Notes under the pieces: model-generated
What the model saw: only the letters and a program-made list of their open reading frames with translations
What the model was told of the DNA's origin: nothing
Database searches by the model: none
Program-made: the position numbers and the translations under genes
Source of the DNA: JAKLDO01 sp035354435
GTDB taxonomy: Bacteria > UBP6 > UBA1177
Assembly: GCA_035354435.1 (NCBI GenBank)
Contig: DAOQAY010000162.1
Location: 1 to 5,854 of the forward strand
Direction: 5' to 3'
DNA: 5,854 bases
Part shown: positions 1 through 5,853 of the stretch, piece after piece
How positions within the stretch are numbered: the stretch's first letter is position 1
Layout: each line of letters starts with the position of its first letter

Positions 1-57
1 CACAGTTGTCTAAAAACAGAGGTTTATACCATAATTCCGGAAATGATTCAAAAAATA

Positions 58-1269
58 TCAGAAATACAATCTGGCACTGAGATAATAGCTGTCCGGATAG
101 CTTCCGAATTCGGAGTTGAGTCCTTTTGATGAGATCCTTCTGCCTGCGTTGATCGTGGCTCCAAGGTCGAGGAAGATGTTCTCTTCTACTGACCACGATA
201 TTTTGGGAATTATCATGGCGGATGGATCAGAGCAGTTTAGAAGTATCTGAAGCGACAGTGAAACCAGCGGATGTACCTGCCAGTTTATTCCTGGAGCAAA
301 ATAATGTTCACCCAGAAGATAGACTCCGCTGTCTTGATAAGCTGTAGCATTCATTGATGAATTAAGCATATAGTCTCTGCTTTTCAGAGTTCCTGCATAG
401 CTGTAGTGGTATTCTCCGAAAATATACAGATCCCCTGTGAAATAATATTCCGCACCGGCTGAGATTCTGAAAAAATCCTGGTCATGGTCATATTCTTCAA
501 GGAGTTTTGCAAATGTGTATGCACCTTCGAGCCACACTCCGGCCCCTTTTATGTTTGAACTGACACTGAATCCCGCCATCAGGTGAGTTTTATATTCCAT
601 TGCAATTATTGCGATTTCTGTCCCTTTTATTTCAAATCTGCCTCGAAGGAACGCTGCACTTTTTTTCCAGTCCGCATATTTGCCGAAAACATATCCGGCA
701 TCTATTTCGCTCATTTTGCCGGCAGGAATCTGAACACGGACAGCATCAACTCCTGCTTTCTCTTCTTTGTTGAGATCCTGATATGAAAATGGTGAAAACA
801 CATCTGTCGGATTGAAAAATCTTGCAGTTCCGAATGATATTGCCTGTCTTCCCAAGGTCATGTCGGCAAAAGGAAGTCTGATCTGGAATACAAGCCTGTC
901 AAGATTTTCTCCTATCCCTCCATTGTCATATTCTGAAATATTATCAGGCAGATCGACAAGTCTGTATTTATCAACTGATGGCGAATTGAATGAAAATAGT
1001 GTCCTGTTAAGATCGCTGACATTTGGTGAAACAGAATAAGCGGTCTCGATCGTCAGCTGTTCAATTGGAGTTGATATGAGCGAAATCCTTGTAAGATTAC
1101 TGAAATCAAAATAGGTCTGTTCATCAATTCCCAGAAGACTGTACCCTGCCGGAACATCATAAACCATCATGTTTGAACTGGAGTAACCCCTCAGATCCAC
1201 CACAGATTCTTCTGCGATCAGAAACGCATTCAGAAACAGTAGAATGAATAAAAAACTACCTTTTTTCAT
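58..1269 (-). CDS. Outer-membrane beta-barrel protein, DUF1302/alginate-export-like, last gene of the operon
   Basis: This 403-residue protein starts with a clear signal peptide (MKK, then a hydrophobic stretch to about residue 18, with likely cleavage near LIA-EES at 19-20). It has no lipobox cysteine. The mature part is rich in alternating hydrophobic/polar strands with aromatic girdle residues (e.g. AGAEYYFTGDLYIFGEYHY at 271-289) and ends in the aromatic SARLYF, as expected for a BAM-inserted barrel. The motif GRQAISFGTARFFNPTDVF (140-158) resembles the 'GRQ..xWG......NP.D' signature of DUF1302-like and related export barrels; this family match is from memory. The start overlaps the end of the ATPase gene by 14 bases and has only a weak upstream GGAAAG, which suggests translational coupling. 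Its role is inferred from context: outer-membrane receiver or export channel for the cargo of the ABC/LolA-like system. That it is an outer-membrane barrel is fairly sure; its function is not known. Confidence 0.85.
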   Translation of the reverse strand: MKKGSFLFILLFLNAFLIAEESVVDLRGYSSSNMMVYDVPAGYSLLGIDEQTYFDFSNLTRISLISTPIEQLTIETAYSVSPNVSDLNRTLFSFNSPSVDKYRLVDLPDNISEYDNGGIGENLDRLVFQIRLPFADMTLGRQAISFGTARFFNPTDVFSPFSYQDLNKEEKAGVDAVRVQIPAGKMSEIDAGYVFGKYADWKKSAAFLRGRFEIKGTEIAIIAMEYKTHLMAGFSVSSNIKGAGVWLEGAYTFAKLLEEYDHDQDFFRISAGAEYYFTGDLYIFGEYHYSYAGTLKSRDYMLNSSMNATAYQDSGVYLLGEHYFAPGINWQVHPLVSLSLQILLNCSDPSAMIIPKISWSVEENIFLDLGATINAGRRISSKGLNSEFGSYPDSYYLSARLYF

Positions 1270-1939
1270 CGCTTTTTATCTTTCCGTCATGAAGCATAAC
1301 AAGCCTTTTTGATCTTTCCATTATCATTTTATCGTGTGTGGAAAAAATGAAAGTTATCCCTTTGTCTTCATTGAGTTTTCTCATCATGTCAAGAAGAGCT
1401 GATCCTGTAACTGAATCAAGATTTGCAGTAGGTTCATCGGCAAGAATGATATCAGGTTCAGAAACAATGGCGCGTGCAACCGCAACTCTCTGCTGCTGAC
1501 CGCCGGAAAGTTGTGACGGTAGTCTGTCAGCACTTCCGGATAGACCGATAACACCTAATATTTCTTCAACTTTCTGTCTTCTCACTTTTTTATCGACATC
1601 CTGAAGAAGCATTACGAATTCAATATTTTCCGCAACTGTAAGCACAGGAATGAGATTGTAGCTCTGAAAAATAAACCCGACATGGTCCCGTCTGAAATTC
1701 GACAGTTCAGAACCGCTCATTTTGCTTATAAGTTTTCCGCCGAGCAGAACATCTCCGCTTGAAGGAGTATCAAGTCCGCCGATAATGTTGAGCAGTGTTG
1801 TCTTTCCTGATCCTGAAGGTCCTGCGATTGCGGTGAACTCCCCTTTTGTAATTGTCAGGTCGACACCTCTGAGCGCATGAACTTCTATCTCGCCGGTCTT
1901 ATATGTTCTTGTTACATTTTCAACCTTGATAACATCCAT
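1256..1939 (-). CDS. ABC transporter ATP-binding protein, LolD/MacB type
   Basis: This 227-residue cytoplasmic ATPase is the usual length for the LolD/FtsE/MacB-N group and is complete. Visible motifs, in order: A-loop region RTYKTG (11-16); Walker A GPSGSGKTT (40-48); Q-loop Q92 in FIFQSYNLIPVLTVAEN, the typical MacB/LolD wording; signature LSGGQQQRVAVARA (144-157); Walker B IILADE (164-169) with catalytic E169; D-loop NLD (173-175); H-loop H202 in STHD. All catalytic residues are intact. The start is chosen because AGGAGG lies 5 bases upstream and the family N-terminus (MDVIKVENVTRTY) begins there. It follows the second permease after 15 bases and overlaps the barrel gene by 14. It should power the two adjacent permeases, coupling ATP hydrolysis in the cytoplasm to work in the periplasm (mechanotransmission) rather than moving a solute through a channel. 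LolD and MacB subtypes cannot be told apart by eye. Confidence 0.96.
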   Translation of the reverse strand: MDVIKVENVTRTYKTGEIEVHALRGVDLTITKGEFTAIAGPSGSGKTTLLNIIGGLDTPSSGDVLLGGKLISKMSGSELSNFRRDHVGFIFQSYNLIPVLTVAENIEFVMLLQDVDKKVRRQKVEEILGVIGLSGSADRLPSQLSGGQQQRVAVARAIVSEPDIILADEPTANLDSVTGSALLDMMRKLNEDKGITFIFSTHDKMIMERSKRLVMLHDGKIKSDEKR

Positions 1940-1944
1940 TTCAT

Positions 1945-1950
1945 CCTCCT
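1945..1950 (-). promoter_or_regulatory. Shine-Dalgarno site of the ATPase gene
   Basis: A perfect AGGAGG on the minus strand, 5 bases before the ATG. It is one of the strongest ribosome binding sites in the operon and sits in the 15-base gap after the permease stop, so the ATPase can be translated well without coupling. A second ATG within the spacer (AGGAGGATG) is out of frame. Confidence 0.85.
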
Positions 1951-1954
1951 AAAT

Positions 1955-3085
1955 TTATTTTGTTCCTTTTTTCATTGCAACAGCCGGTTTTATTTTTGCC
2001 GCATACCACGCCGGATATATCGAAACTATCATTGTAAATATTATCAAAGAAACCGGAAAAGAAGTGTACTGCTCTACCGTCATCACAGGATAGACAAGCT
2101 CGGTCATTGCAACACTCATGAATTCGGTGCCTGTGTAATCTATTCCTACTTTTGAGAAGATCAGATTTAACAGAAGTGCTGAAATTATTCCTAAAATCGT
2201 TGACATGACAGCAAGCACAGCAGATTCAGAAACGACAAGAGCACCTGTGTAGAAAGGCTTTGCTCCGATAGCCCTGATAACACCGAACTCGAACATTCTT
2301 TCATAAATTGACATGAACAGTGTATTTATTATCACTCCGGCGACAAGCAGAAAAAGAATAAAGCCGACAATATATTTTGAATATGCCGACATCGAAAGCA
2401 TTGCATCCATTTCAGGCATGAGAAGCATCCAGTTCTCAAATTTGTTTCCGTTATTTGAATACTTTGCCCATATAGGCAGATTTTTATCCCATGTCTTTTT
2501 GTGGTCTTTAAANNNNNNNNNNNNNNNNNNNNNNNNNNNNNNNNNNNNNNNNNNNNNNNNNNNNNNNNNNNNNNNNNNNNNNNNNNNNNNNNNNNNNNNN
2601 NNNNNNNNNNNNACTTCAAGAATATCCGCGAGTCCCTGGCCGATCATTATCCCTTTTTCGGAACTATCGGAAAGATATTCACCTTCGATCAAAGCTTCAT
2701 CCATTTTTGAAAGCGCTTTTTCTTTTTGCGGATCTATGCCTGTTATGAGGACTGACTGGACATTTCCTGCGCTTGTTATCATTCCGAGAGTCTTGATCCT
2801 CGGCGTGAAACTGCCAACCAGCTCTTCTTTTGAAAGTTCATCCATGATCTTCAAAGGATCGTGTATAATCTTCTCAACTTCCATTGTATTTGTAAACCCG
2901 GAATTATGAACCTGCGCCTCGCCCATAAATGTAGAGGTGCCGGACTTCACCATATTCACGATCATCCCTTCCTGAAAGGCATCGACAAATATAAGTGCCG
3001 TAAGACCCAGACTTATTGCCAGTGCTGCGACAAGTGATCTTCTTTTATTTCTGAAAATATTGCGTATTGCCATTTTTAATATCAT
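1955..3085 (-). CDS. ABC transporter permease, FtsX/LolC/E-like (second permease; interior missing in a 100-N gap)
   Basis: Inner-membrane permease with the FtsX/MacB (type VII) layout: a short basic N-terminus (MAIRNIFRNKRRS, 5-17), TM1 at about 18-35, a large periplasmic domain, then TM2 (about 236-258), the coupling segment FMSIYERMFEFGVIRAIGAKP, TM3, TM4 (FPVSLIIFTMIVSIYPAW) and a cytoplasmic end YAAKIKPAVAMKKGTK. It is paralogous to the permease just upstream (shared FTPRI, GIDP, LADIL, MS-ERM-E-GV--A-G), so the two probably form a heterodimer on the ATPase. The periplasmic domain is interrupted by 100 N. Against the paralogue, about 67 residues should lie there but only 33-34 fit, so the listed length (376) is nominal and the full protein is probably near 410. 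Reading frames on both sides are clean. It starts 10 bases after the upstream stop with a G-rich but imperfect ribosome site; a second in-frame ATG lies at residue 5. Confidence 0.9.
   Translation of the reverse strand: MILKMAIRNIFRNKRRSLVAALAISLGLTALIFVDAFQEGMIVNMVKSGTSTFMGEAQVHNSGFTNTMEVEKIIHDPLKIMDELSKEELVGSFTPRIKTLGMITSAGNVQSVLITGIDPQKEKALSKMDEALIEGEYLSDSSEKGIMIGQGLADILEXXXXXXXXXXXXXXXXXXXXXXXXXXXXXXXXXXFKDHKKTWDKNLPIWAKYSNNGNKFENWMLLMPEMDAMLSMSAYSKYIVGFILFLLVAGVIINTLFMSIYERMFEFGVIRAIGAKPFYTGALVVSESAVLAVMSTILGIISALLLNLIFSKVGIDYTGTEFMSVAMTELVYPVMTVEQYTSFPVSLIIFTMIVSIYPAWYAAKIKPAVAMKKGTK
2513..2612. other. Assembly gap: exactly 100 N
   Basis: The run is exactly 100 unknown bases, the usual placeholder for a scaffold gap of unknown size. 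It falls in the periplasmic domain of the second permease. Comparison with the first permease (aligning LADIL on one side and the Trp before the second membrane segment on the other) suggests the real missing stretch is about 200 bases. That the frame continues across the gap is not evidence, because the placeholder length is arbitrary. Confidence 0.95.
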
Positions 3086-3095
3086 TTGCCCACCC

Positions 3096-4328
3096 CTAAT
3101 ATGAACGCATCGATTTTACAGGTTCTGCCGATGCCGCTTTATATGCCGGAATAATGCTTGCGACAACTGATGAAACTATTATCACGATTACCGGCAGATA
3201 GAAAGCGATAGCGACATACTCTGAATTTATAGTTTCAATGAATATCCCTCCTATCGAAACAGGTTCCGGATAACTTATGCCGTAAACTTTCATCGGCCAG
3301 TTTGCAAGCAGGCTCATCACCAGTCCTGCAACACTTGCGAAAAATGACATGAGAAAAGTTTCAATGACAATGGAAAAGAAAATAAATGACGGTGTTGTCC
3401 CCATTGCTTTCATTACACCGTATTCTCTCATCCTTTCCAGTATCGACATCAGGACTGTATTGAGAACTCCGACTCCTACAACAAGCATGATGATAATGAC
3501 AACCAGAACCGTCCCTTCTTTATCTGCATTCATGCTTTTAAAAAACTGCTCTTCAACAATCTCCCATGGTTCGACACTGATATTCTGTATTCCCGCCGAC
3601 TTGATAATTCCGGAGATCTTCATGGAATCATCGAACGAATTCTTATAGTTATTTATCATCACAGCAACTTCATGAATCTTACCGTCAAGCACAAGAAATT
3701 CCTGTGTCGTGTTAAGCGGAATAAAGACAGCATTGCCGTAAAGCGAATCGAGATCTTTTGAAAATATCCCTATGACCTTGAACCTGTCATTTGCAATACT
3801 TCCGTCAGCCCCTGAAGAAATTATAATAAGGTCATCGCCTGTTTTCAAATTGAGAATATCTGCAAGAGAACGGGTTACAACCGTTTCATATCTGACATCT
3901 CCCGAGGAGGAAAGATAACTGCCAGACTCGATTTTTCTGTCTATCAGCGTAGTTTCAGCCTCTCTTTCCGGATCTATACCTTTTATCTGGACTGCGGTGG
4001 TCTTCTTATCAAGGAACGCCAATCCACCTGAATGGATCCTCGGAGTGAATGACTCTATCGAATCTATTGATGAAACAGTCTTTATGAACAAGTCATCCCA
4101 TACAAAATTGGAATAAAGTCCCGGTTTTTCGAGATAACCTTTTTTATGGATCTGGATATGACCGGTGCGGGCTTTTGTGAAAGCCTTGATTATGTTTGAA
4201 TAACCGCCGTCATTGAACCCGTAACTTACAGAGAGAAGAACGAATCCGATAACCATTGAAAAAAGTGTAAAAAATGTCCTTCTTTTCTGTTTAAGAATGT
4301 TACGGAATGCCATTTTTAAAAGGATCAT
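3096..4328 (-). CDS. ABC transporter permease, FtsX/LolC/E-like (first permease, complete)
   Basis: This 410-residue inner-membrane protein has the length usual for LolC/LolE-like permeases. Layout: basic N-terminus MAFRNILKQKRRT (6-18), TM1 at about 19-36, a periplasmic MacB-like core domain of about 235 residues (with GHIQIHKKGY at 56-65, FTPRIHSGG at 94-102, VQIKGIDPERE at 113-122), TM2 (about 272-297), the coupling segment LMSILERMREYGVMKAMGTTP (293-313), TM3 (about 315-343), TM4 (about 372-394) and the tail IPAYKAASAEPVKSMRSY, a typical FtsX-family ending. Four membrane segments with one large periplasmic domain fit a mechanotransmission ABC exporter or lipoprotein-release complex. The gene starts 2 bases after the LolA-like gene stops, with GAGGTAGG just before the ATG inside the end of that gene, so the two are likely co-translated. 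An alternative ATG at residue 6 lacks a ribosome site. FtsX-family assignment is secure; lipoprotein as substrate is inferred from the neighbouring carrier. Confidence 0.94.
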   Translation of the reverse strand: MILLKMAFRNILKQKRRTFFTLFSMVIGFVLLSVSYGFNDGGYSNIIKAFTKARTGHIQIHKKGYLEKPGLYSNFVWDDLFIKTVSSIDSIESFTPRIHSGGLAFLDKKTTAVQIKGIDPEREAETTLIDRKIESGSYLSSSGDVRYETVVTRSLADILNLKTGDDLIIISSGADGSIANDRFKVIGIFSKDLDSLYGNAVFIPLNTTQEFLVLDGKIHEVAVMINNYKNSFDDSMKISGIIKSAGIQNISVEPWEIVEEQFFKSMNADKEGTVLVVIIIMLVVGVGVLNTVLMSILERMREYGVMKAMGTTPSFIFFSIVIETFLMSFFASVAGLVMSLLANWPMKVYGISYPEPVSIGGIFIETINSEYVAIAFYLPVIVIIVSSVVASIIPAYKAASAEPVKSMRSY

Positions 4329-4330
4329 GC

Positions 4331-5080
4331 CTACCTCATTTTCTGAAGATTTCTAAGTGAGAAGGTCTCAGGGTCAAGTTTAATATCAAATTTTCCGTTA
4401 AGATATGTGATCTTTGTTGAATTCCCCTTTTTATTTAAAGGAATAATCTCCATGACAGAAGGGATTATCTTTCCACCCATCTCTTTTATGCCTGAAAACG
4501 ACATTGTCCTGACCTTCACCCCTTTTTCATCATAATAATCCTCTGAAACAGGCAGATAATCGCTTTTTCTCACTTTTGCAATGATCTTTCCCCAGACTGA
4601 GGCTGCACTTTCCTTAGGTTTCAGCTCGATCACAATTATATCCTTTTCGGTGCTTTCAAGCAGTTTAGCTGTGTGATCGTCACGGAAAGTCGTCTCTTTC
4701 ACAAGGTCATCGTTCGTGAAATCACTCCCCATCCAGCTTCCCATCATCATACTTGGCGGAACTTTCATCACTTTATTCACTTTCGGAAAATAGTTCCACA
4801 TATCGCTATCCACTTTTAAAGTTCCGATCCCTTTATCCTTTGAAGGAGAAAGGATGGTAATGAATGTCTTTTTCATCCCCTCGCTCCACGCTTTCATCTT
4901 CATCGTTCTTTGCCAGTCAGGAGTAACGATTTCCATTTCAAGCTCAAATTCGGAAGTGTTCGACCTGTAGACTTTATCCATCTTGTCCAGTATAGCATTG
5001 ATGTCGGGAGCCTTGTCATCAGCGGCAGAAACGATAAAAGCACAAAAAATTATCAGCATAAGTATCATTTTCTTCATCAT
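4331..5080 (-). CDS. Periplasmic LolA-like carrier (outer membrane lipoprotein-sorting protein family)
   Basis: This 249-residue secreted protein has a signal peptide (MMKKM, hydrophobic to about residue 18, likely cleavage after SAA near 20) and no lipobox, so it should be soluble in the periplasm. After that it reads as the LolA-like 'outer membrane lipoprotein-sorting protein' family (PF17131 as I recall it): an N-terminal helix DINAILDKMDKVYRSNTS, alternating strands, MWNYFPKVNKVMKV (94-107), the hallmark PPSMMMGSWMGSDF (108-121) followed by TNDDLVKE, and the end ETFSLRNLQK. The fold is a half-barrel that holds acyl chains. It would carry lipid or lipoprotein released by the ABC complex. 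The TetR gene stop overlaps its start: the first ATG overlaps by 4 bases (ATGA), the second (residue 2) by 1 base (TGATG). GGAGGG lies 4 or 7 bases upstream respectively, so the second ATG may be the real start. Family call firm; cargo unknown. Confidence 0.92.
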   Translation of the reverse strand: MMKKMILMLIIFCAFIVSAADDKAPDINAILDKMDKVYRSNTSEFELEMEIVTPDWQRTMKMKAWSEGMKKTFITILSPSKDKGIGTLKVDSDMWNYFPKVNKVMKVPPSMMMGSWMGSDFTNDDLVKETTFRDDHTAKLLESTEKDIIVIELKPKESAASVWGKIIAKVRKSDYLPVSEDYYDEKGVKVRTMSFSGIKEMGGKIIPSVMEIIPLNKKGNSTKITYLNGKFDIKLDPETFSLRNLQKMR

Positions 5081-5685
5081 TCATCCCTCCATTTTTCTTC
5101 ATTTACATGTTCTACAAGCTGTCTGGCGTGTTTTTTCCAAAGCCTTTTTATAAGATCAAGATCATCTTCAAAATAAAGTACCGTCTTGAAACCCGCAATA
5201 TCAATGTTAAGCGTTGTACTGATCTCTTTAAGAACTTCTTCAGATATCTCTTCTTTGGTCAGCAGCTTTATTTTCCTGCAGATCAGATCATTCCAATCTT
5301 TCAACTGCTCTTTCTGAACTTCATAAAGTACCGGATTGTTGACCAGTTCATCAAAAAAAGAGAAATTCTTTGTCCCGTTCTTTTTCTGTTCTTCAACAGC
5401 GGAAATAGATGCGACTCCCAGATTGTAAAAAAACTCCTCAAGATTATTGAACTGCATGTTTTCAAAAAGGTTTAACATATGCCTGTGAAGAAAACGCATA
5501 CTTTCGGCAAGAACATTGTCCATGTTTTCAAAATGATGATAAAGAGTCCCTTTTGCAACCCCGGCTTCTTCGCAAAGCCGTCTTGTTGTGAGACTTTTGA
5601 TTCCATCACGAGCAATAATTTTCATTACTGCTTCAACAATCTTTTCCTTTGCCTGATCAGCTTTCGAATTCATTTCCTCTTTCAT
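5077..5685 (-). CDS. TetR/AcrR-family transcriptional repressor, first gene of the operon
   Basis: This 202-residue protein has the standard TetR length. The N-terminal DNA-binding domain is clear: KEKIVEAVMKIIARDGIKSLT (helix 1 and turn), then the helix-turn-helix TTRRLCEEAGVAKGTLYHHF (33-52) with the family-typical recognition wording G.LYHHF, then DNVLAESMRFL. The C-terminal part (about 55-202) is a mostly helical ligand-binding and dimer domain with no resemblance I can name, so the inducer is unknown. The start is supported by AGGAGG 4 bases upstream; an in-frame ATG at residue 5 has only an internal GAGG. Two palindromic operator-like sites lie in its promoter, immediately upstream of the ribosome site, so autorepression of the whole operon is the likely mode. 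It overlaps the LolA-like gene by 4 bases, meaning repressor and transport genes share one message and form a negative feedback loop. Confidence 0.95.
   Translation of the reverse strand: MKEEMNSKADQAKEKIVEAVMKIIARDGIKSLTTRRLCEEAGVAKGTLYHHFENMDNVLAESMRFLHRHMLNLFENMQFNNLEEFFYNLGVASISAVEEQKKNGTKNFSFFDELVNNPVLYEVQKEQLKDWNDLICRKIKLLTKEEISEEVLKEISTTLNIDIAGFKTVLYFEDDLDLIKRLWKKHARQLVEHVNEEKWRDE
5085..5090 (-). promoter_or_regulatory. Shine-Dalgarno site of the LolA-like gene
   Basis: GGAGGG on the minus strand, inside the end of the tetR-type gene. It is 4 bases from the first ATG and 7 from the second, so spacing favours initiation at the second methionine codon, although both make the same mature protein after signal cleavage. 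Confidence 0.7.
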
Positions 5686-5689
5686 TGCT

Positions 5690-5695
5690 CCTCCT
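5690..5695 (-). promoter_or_regulatory. Shine-Dalgarno site of the tetR-type gene
   Basis: AGGAGG within AAAAGGAGGAGCAATG on the minus strand, 4 bases from the ATG. It fixes the first ATG as the start. The operator-like palindrome ends only 3 bases upstream of it. Confidence 0.85.
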
Positions 5696-5698
5696 TTT

Positions 5699-5716
5699 AG
5701 ACCGACCGCCCGGTCT
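5699..5716. promoter_or_regulatory. Operator-like palindrome O1 (probable TetR-protein site)
   Basis: AGACCGACCGCCCGGTCT: perfect 6-base inverted arms (AGACCG and CGGTCT) around a 6-base centre. It is strikingly GC-rich in an AT-rich region and lies at the predicted transcription start, between promoter and ribosome site of the tetR-type gene. Size and symmetry fit a TetR dimer. Binding by the adjacent repressor is inferred from position and duplication. Confidence 0.8.
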
Positions 5717-5724
5717 CAGACCGT

Positions 5725-5753
5725 TAAATATCATAGACCGACCGCCCAGTCAA
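5725..5753 (-). promoter_or_regulatory. Probable sigma70-type promoter of the operon
   Basis: On the minus strand: -35 TTGACT (5753-5748), a 17-base spacer, then -10 TATTTA (5730-5725), which puts the start near 5716-5718. The -35 is a 5 of 6 match; the -10 is weak. A better hexamer TATGAT lies 5 bases closer but would leave an unworkable 12-base spacer to this -35. Overlap of both elements with the operators supports this as the regulated promoter. Confidence 0.6.
5735..5752. promoter_or_regulatory. Operator-like palindrome O2 (second copy, one arm degenerate)
   Basis: AGACCGACCGCCCAGTCA: 16 of 18 bases equal to O1, same orientation, 36 bases apart start to start. The left 13 bases (14 counting the preceding T) are identical; the right arm has G-to-A and T-to-A changes. 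One of these falls where the arm doubles as the -35 hexamer TTGACT on the minus strand, which may explain the compromise. It covers the -35 and much of the spacer, so bound repressor would block RNA polymerase. Confidence 0.78.
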
Positions 5754-5774
5754 GAAAATTTTTAAAAATTTTTC
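5754..5774. promoter_or_regulatory. A/T tract upstream of the -35, possible UP element
   Basis: A run of alternating A and T tracts (GAAAA, TTTTT, AAAAA, TTTTTC) directly upstream of the -35 hexamer. Such tracts are known to bind the RNA polymerase alpha C-terminal domain or to bend DNA. That would make the derepressed promoter strong despite its weak -10. The role is inferred from position and composition only. Confidence 0.4.
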
Positions 5775-5787
5775 AACTCAGGATCTT

Positions 5788-5853
5788 TTAGTTATTTTTG
5801 AAAGCATTTTCCATAATTTTTACACTGATTTTTATAGCTGTGTCGCTTCTTAA
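5788..5853 (-). CDS. Possible C-terminal tail of an upstream co-directional gene (partial)
   Basis: Reading in from the right edge on the minus strand, one frame stays open for 21 codons and ends with TAA at 5790-5788, giving LRSDTAIKISVKIMENAFKNN. The wording resembles a helical protein end and the codons resemble those of the neighbours. A second frame is also open for 20 codons (lysine-rich, less protein-like), so chance is a real alternative. No family can be named. If real, this gene ends about 35 bases before the operon's -35 hexamer. Confidence 0.25.
   Translation of the reverse strand, partial: LRSDTAIKISVKIMENAFKNN

Noticed and set aside
1..57. Possible terminator after the last gene, including the palindrome TTCCGGAA.
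   Set aside because: The palindrome has no loop and only short imperfect extension, and no GC stem followed by a T run is visible on the minus strand. The operon terminator, if any, lies beyond the window.
1..129. Plus-strand frame open from the left edge to a TGA at 127-129 (about 42 codons), possibly the end of a convergent gene.
   Set aside because: It would overlap the barrel gene's C-terminal coding part by about 70 bases, and another frame is also open for about 25 codons. Nothing in the wording points to a known family.
812..1039. Plus-strand open frames within the barrel gene (also 583-786).
   Set aside because: They lie opposite a well-supported gene, have no ribosome site, and their translations show no domain-like pattern; they are antisense shadows.
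2313..2909. A long plus-strand open frame running across the N gap.
   Set aside because: It is antisense to the second permease and its apparent length depends on the 100 N containing no stop. The minus-strand frame carries clear FtsX-family motifs instead.
3096..4328. Assignment of the permeases and ATPase as a MacB-type antibiotic exporter.
   Set aside because: MacB is a fusion of ATPase and permease working with MacA and a TolC-type channel. Here the domains are separate, there are two permeases, no membrane-fusion protein is present, and a LolA-like carrier is encoded instead.
5107..5475. A plus-strand open frame of 122 codons opposite the TetR-type gene.
   Set aside because: The minus strand here encodes a complete TetR-family protein with a canonical helix-turn-helix. 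The plus-strand translation is Phe/Lys/Ile-rich noise.
5798..5826. A divergent plus-strand promoter, TTGAAA, 17 bases, TACACT.
   Set aside because: In AT-rich DNA such matches are common by chance, the -10 is poor, and no plus-strand gene start is visible before the window ends.
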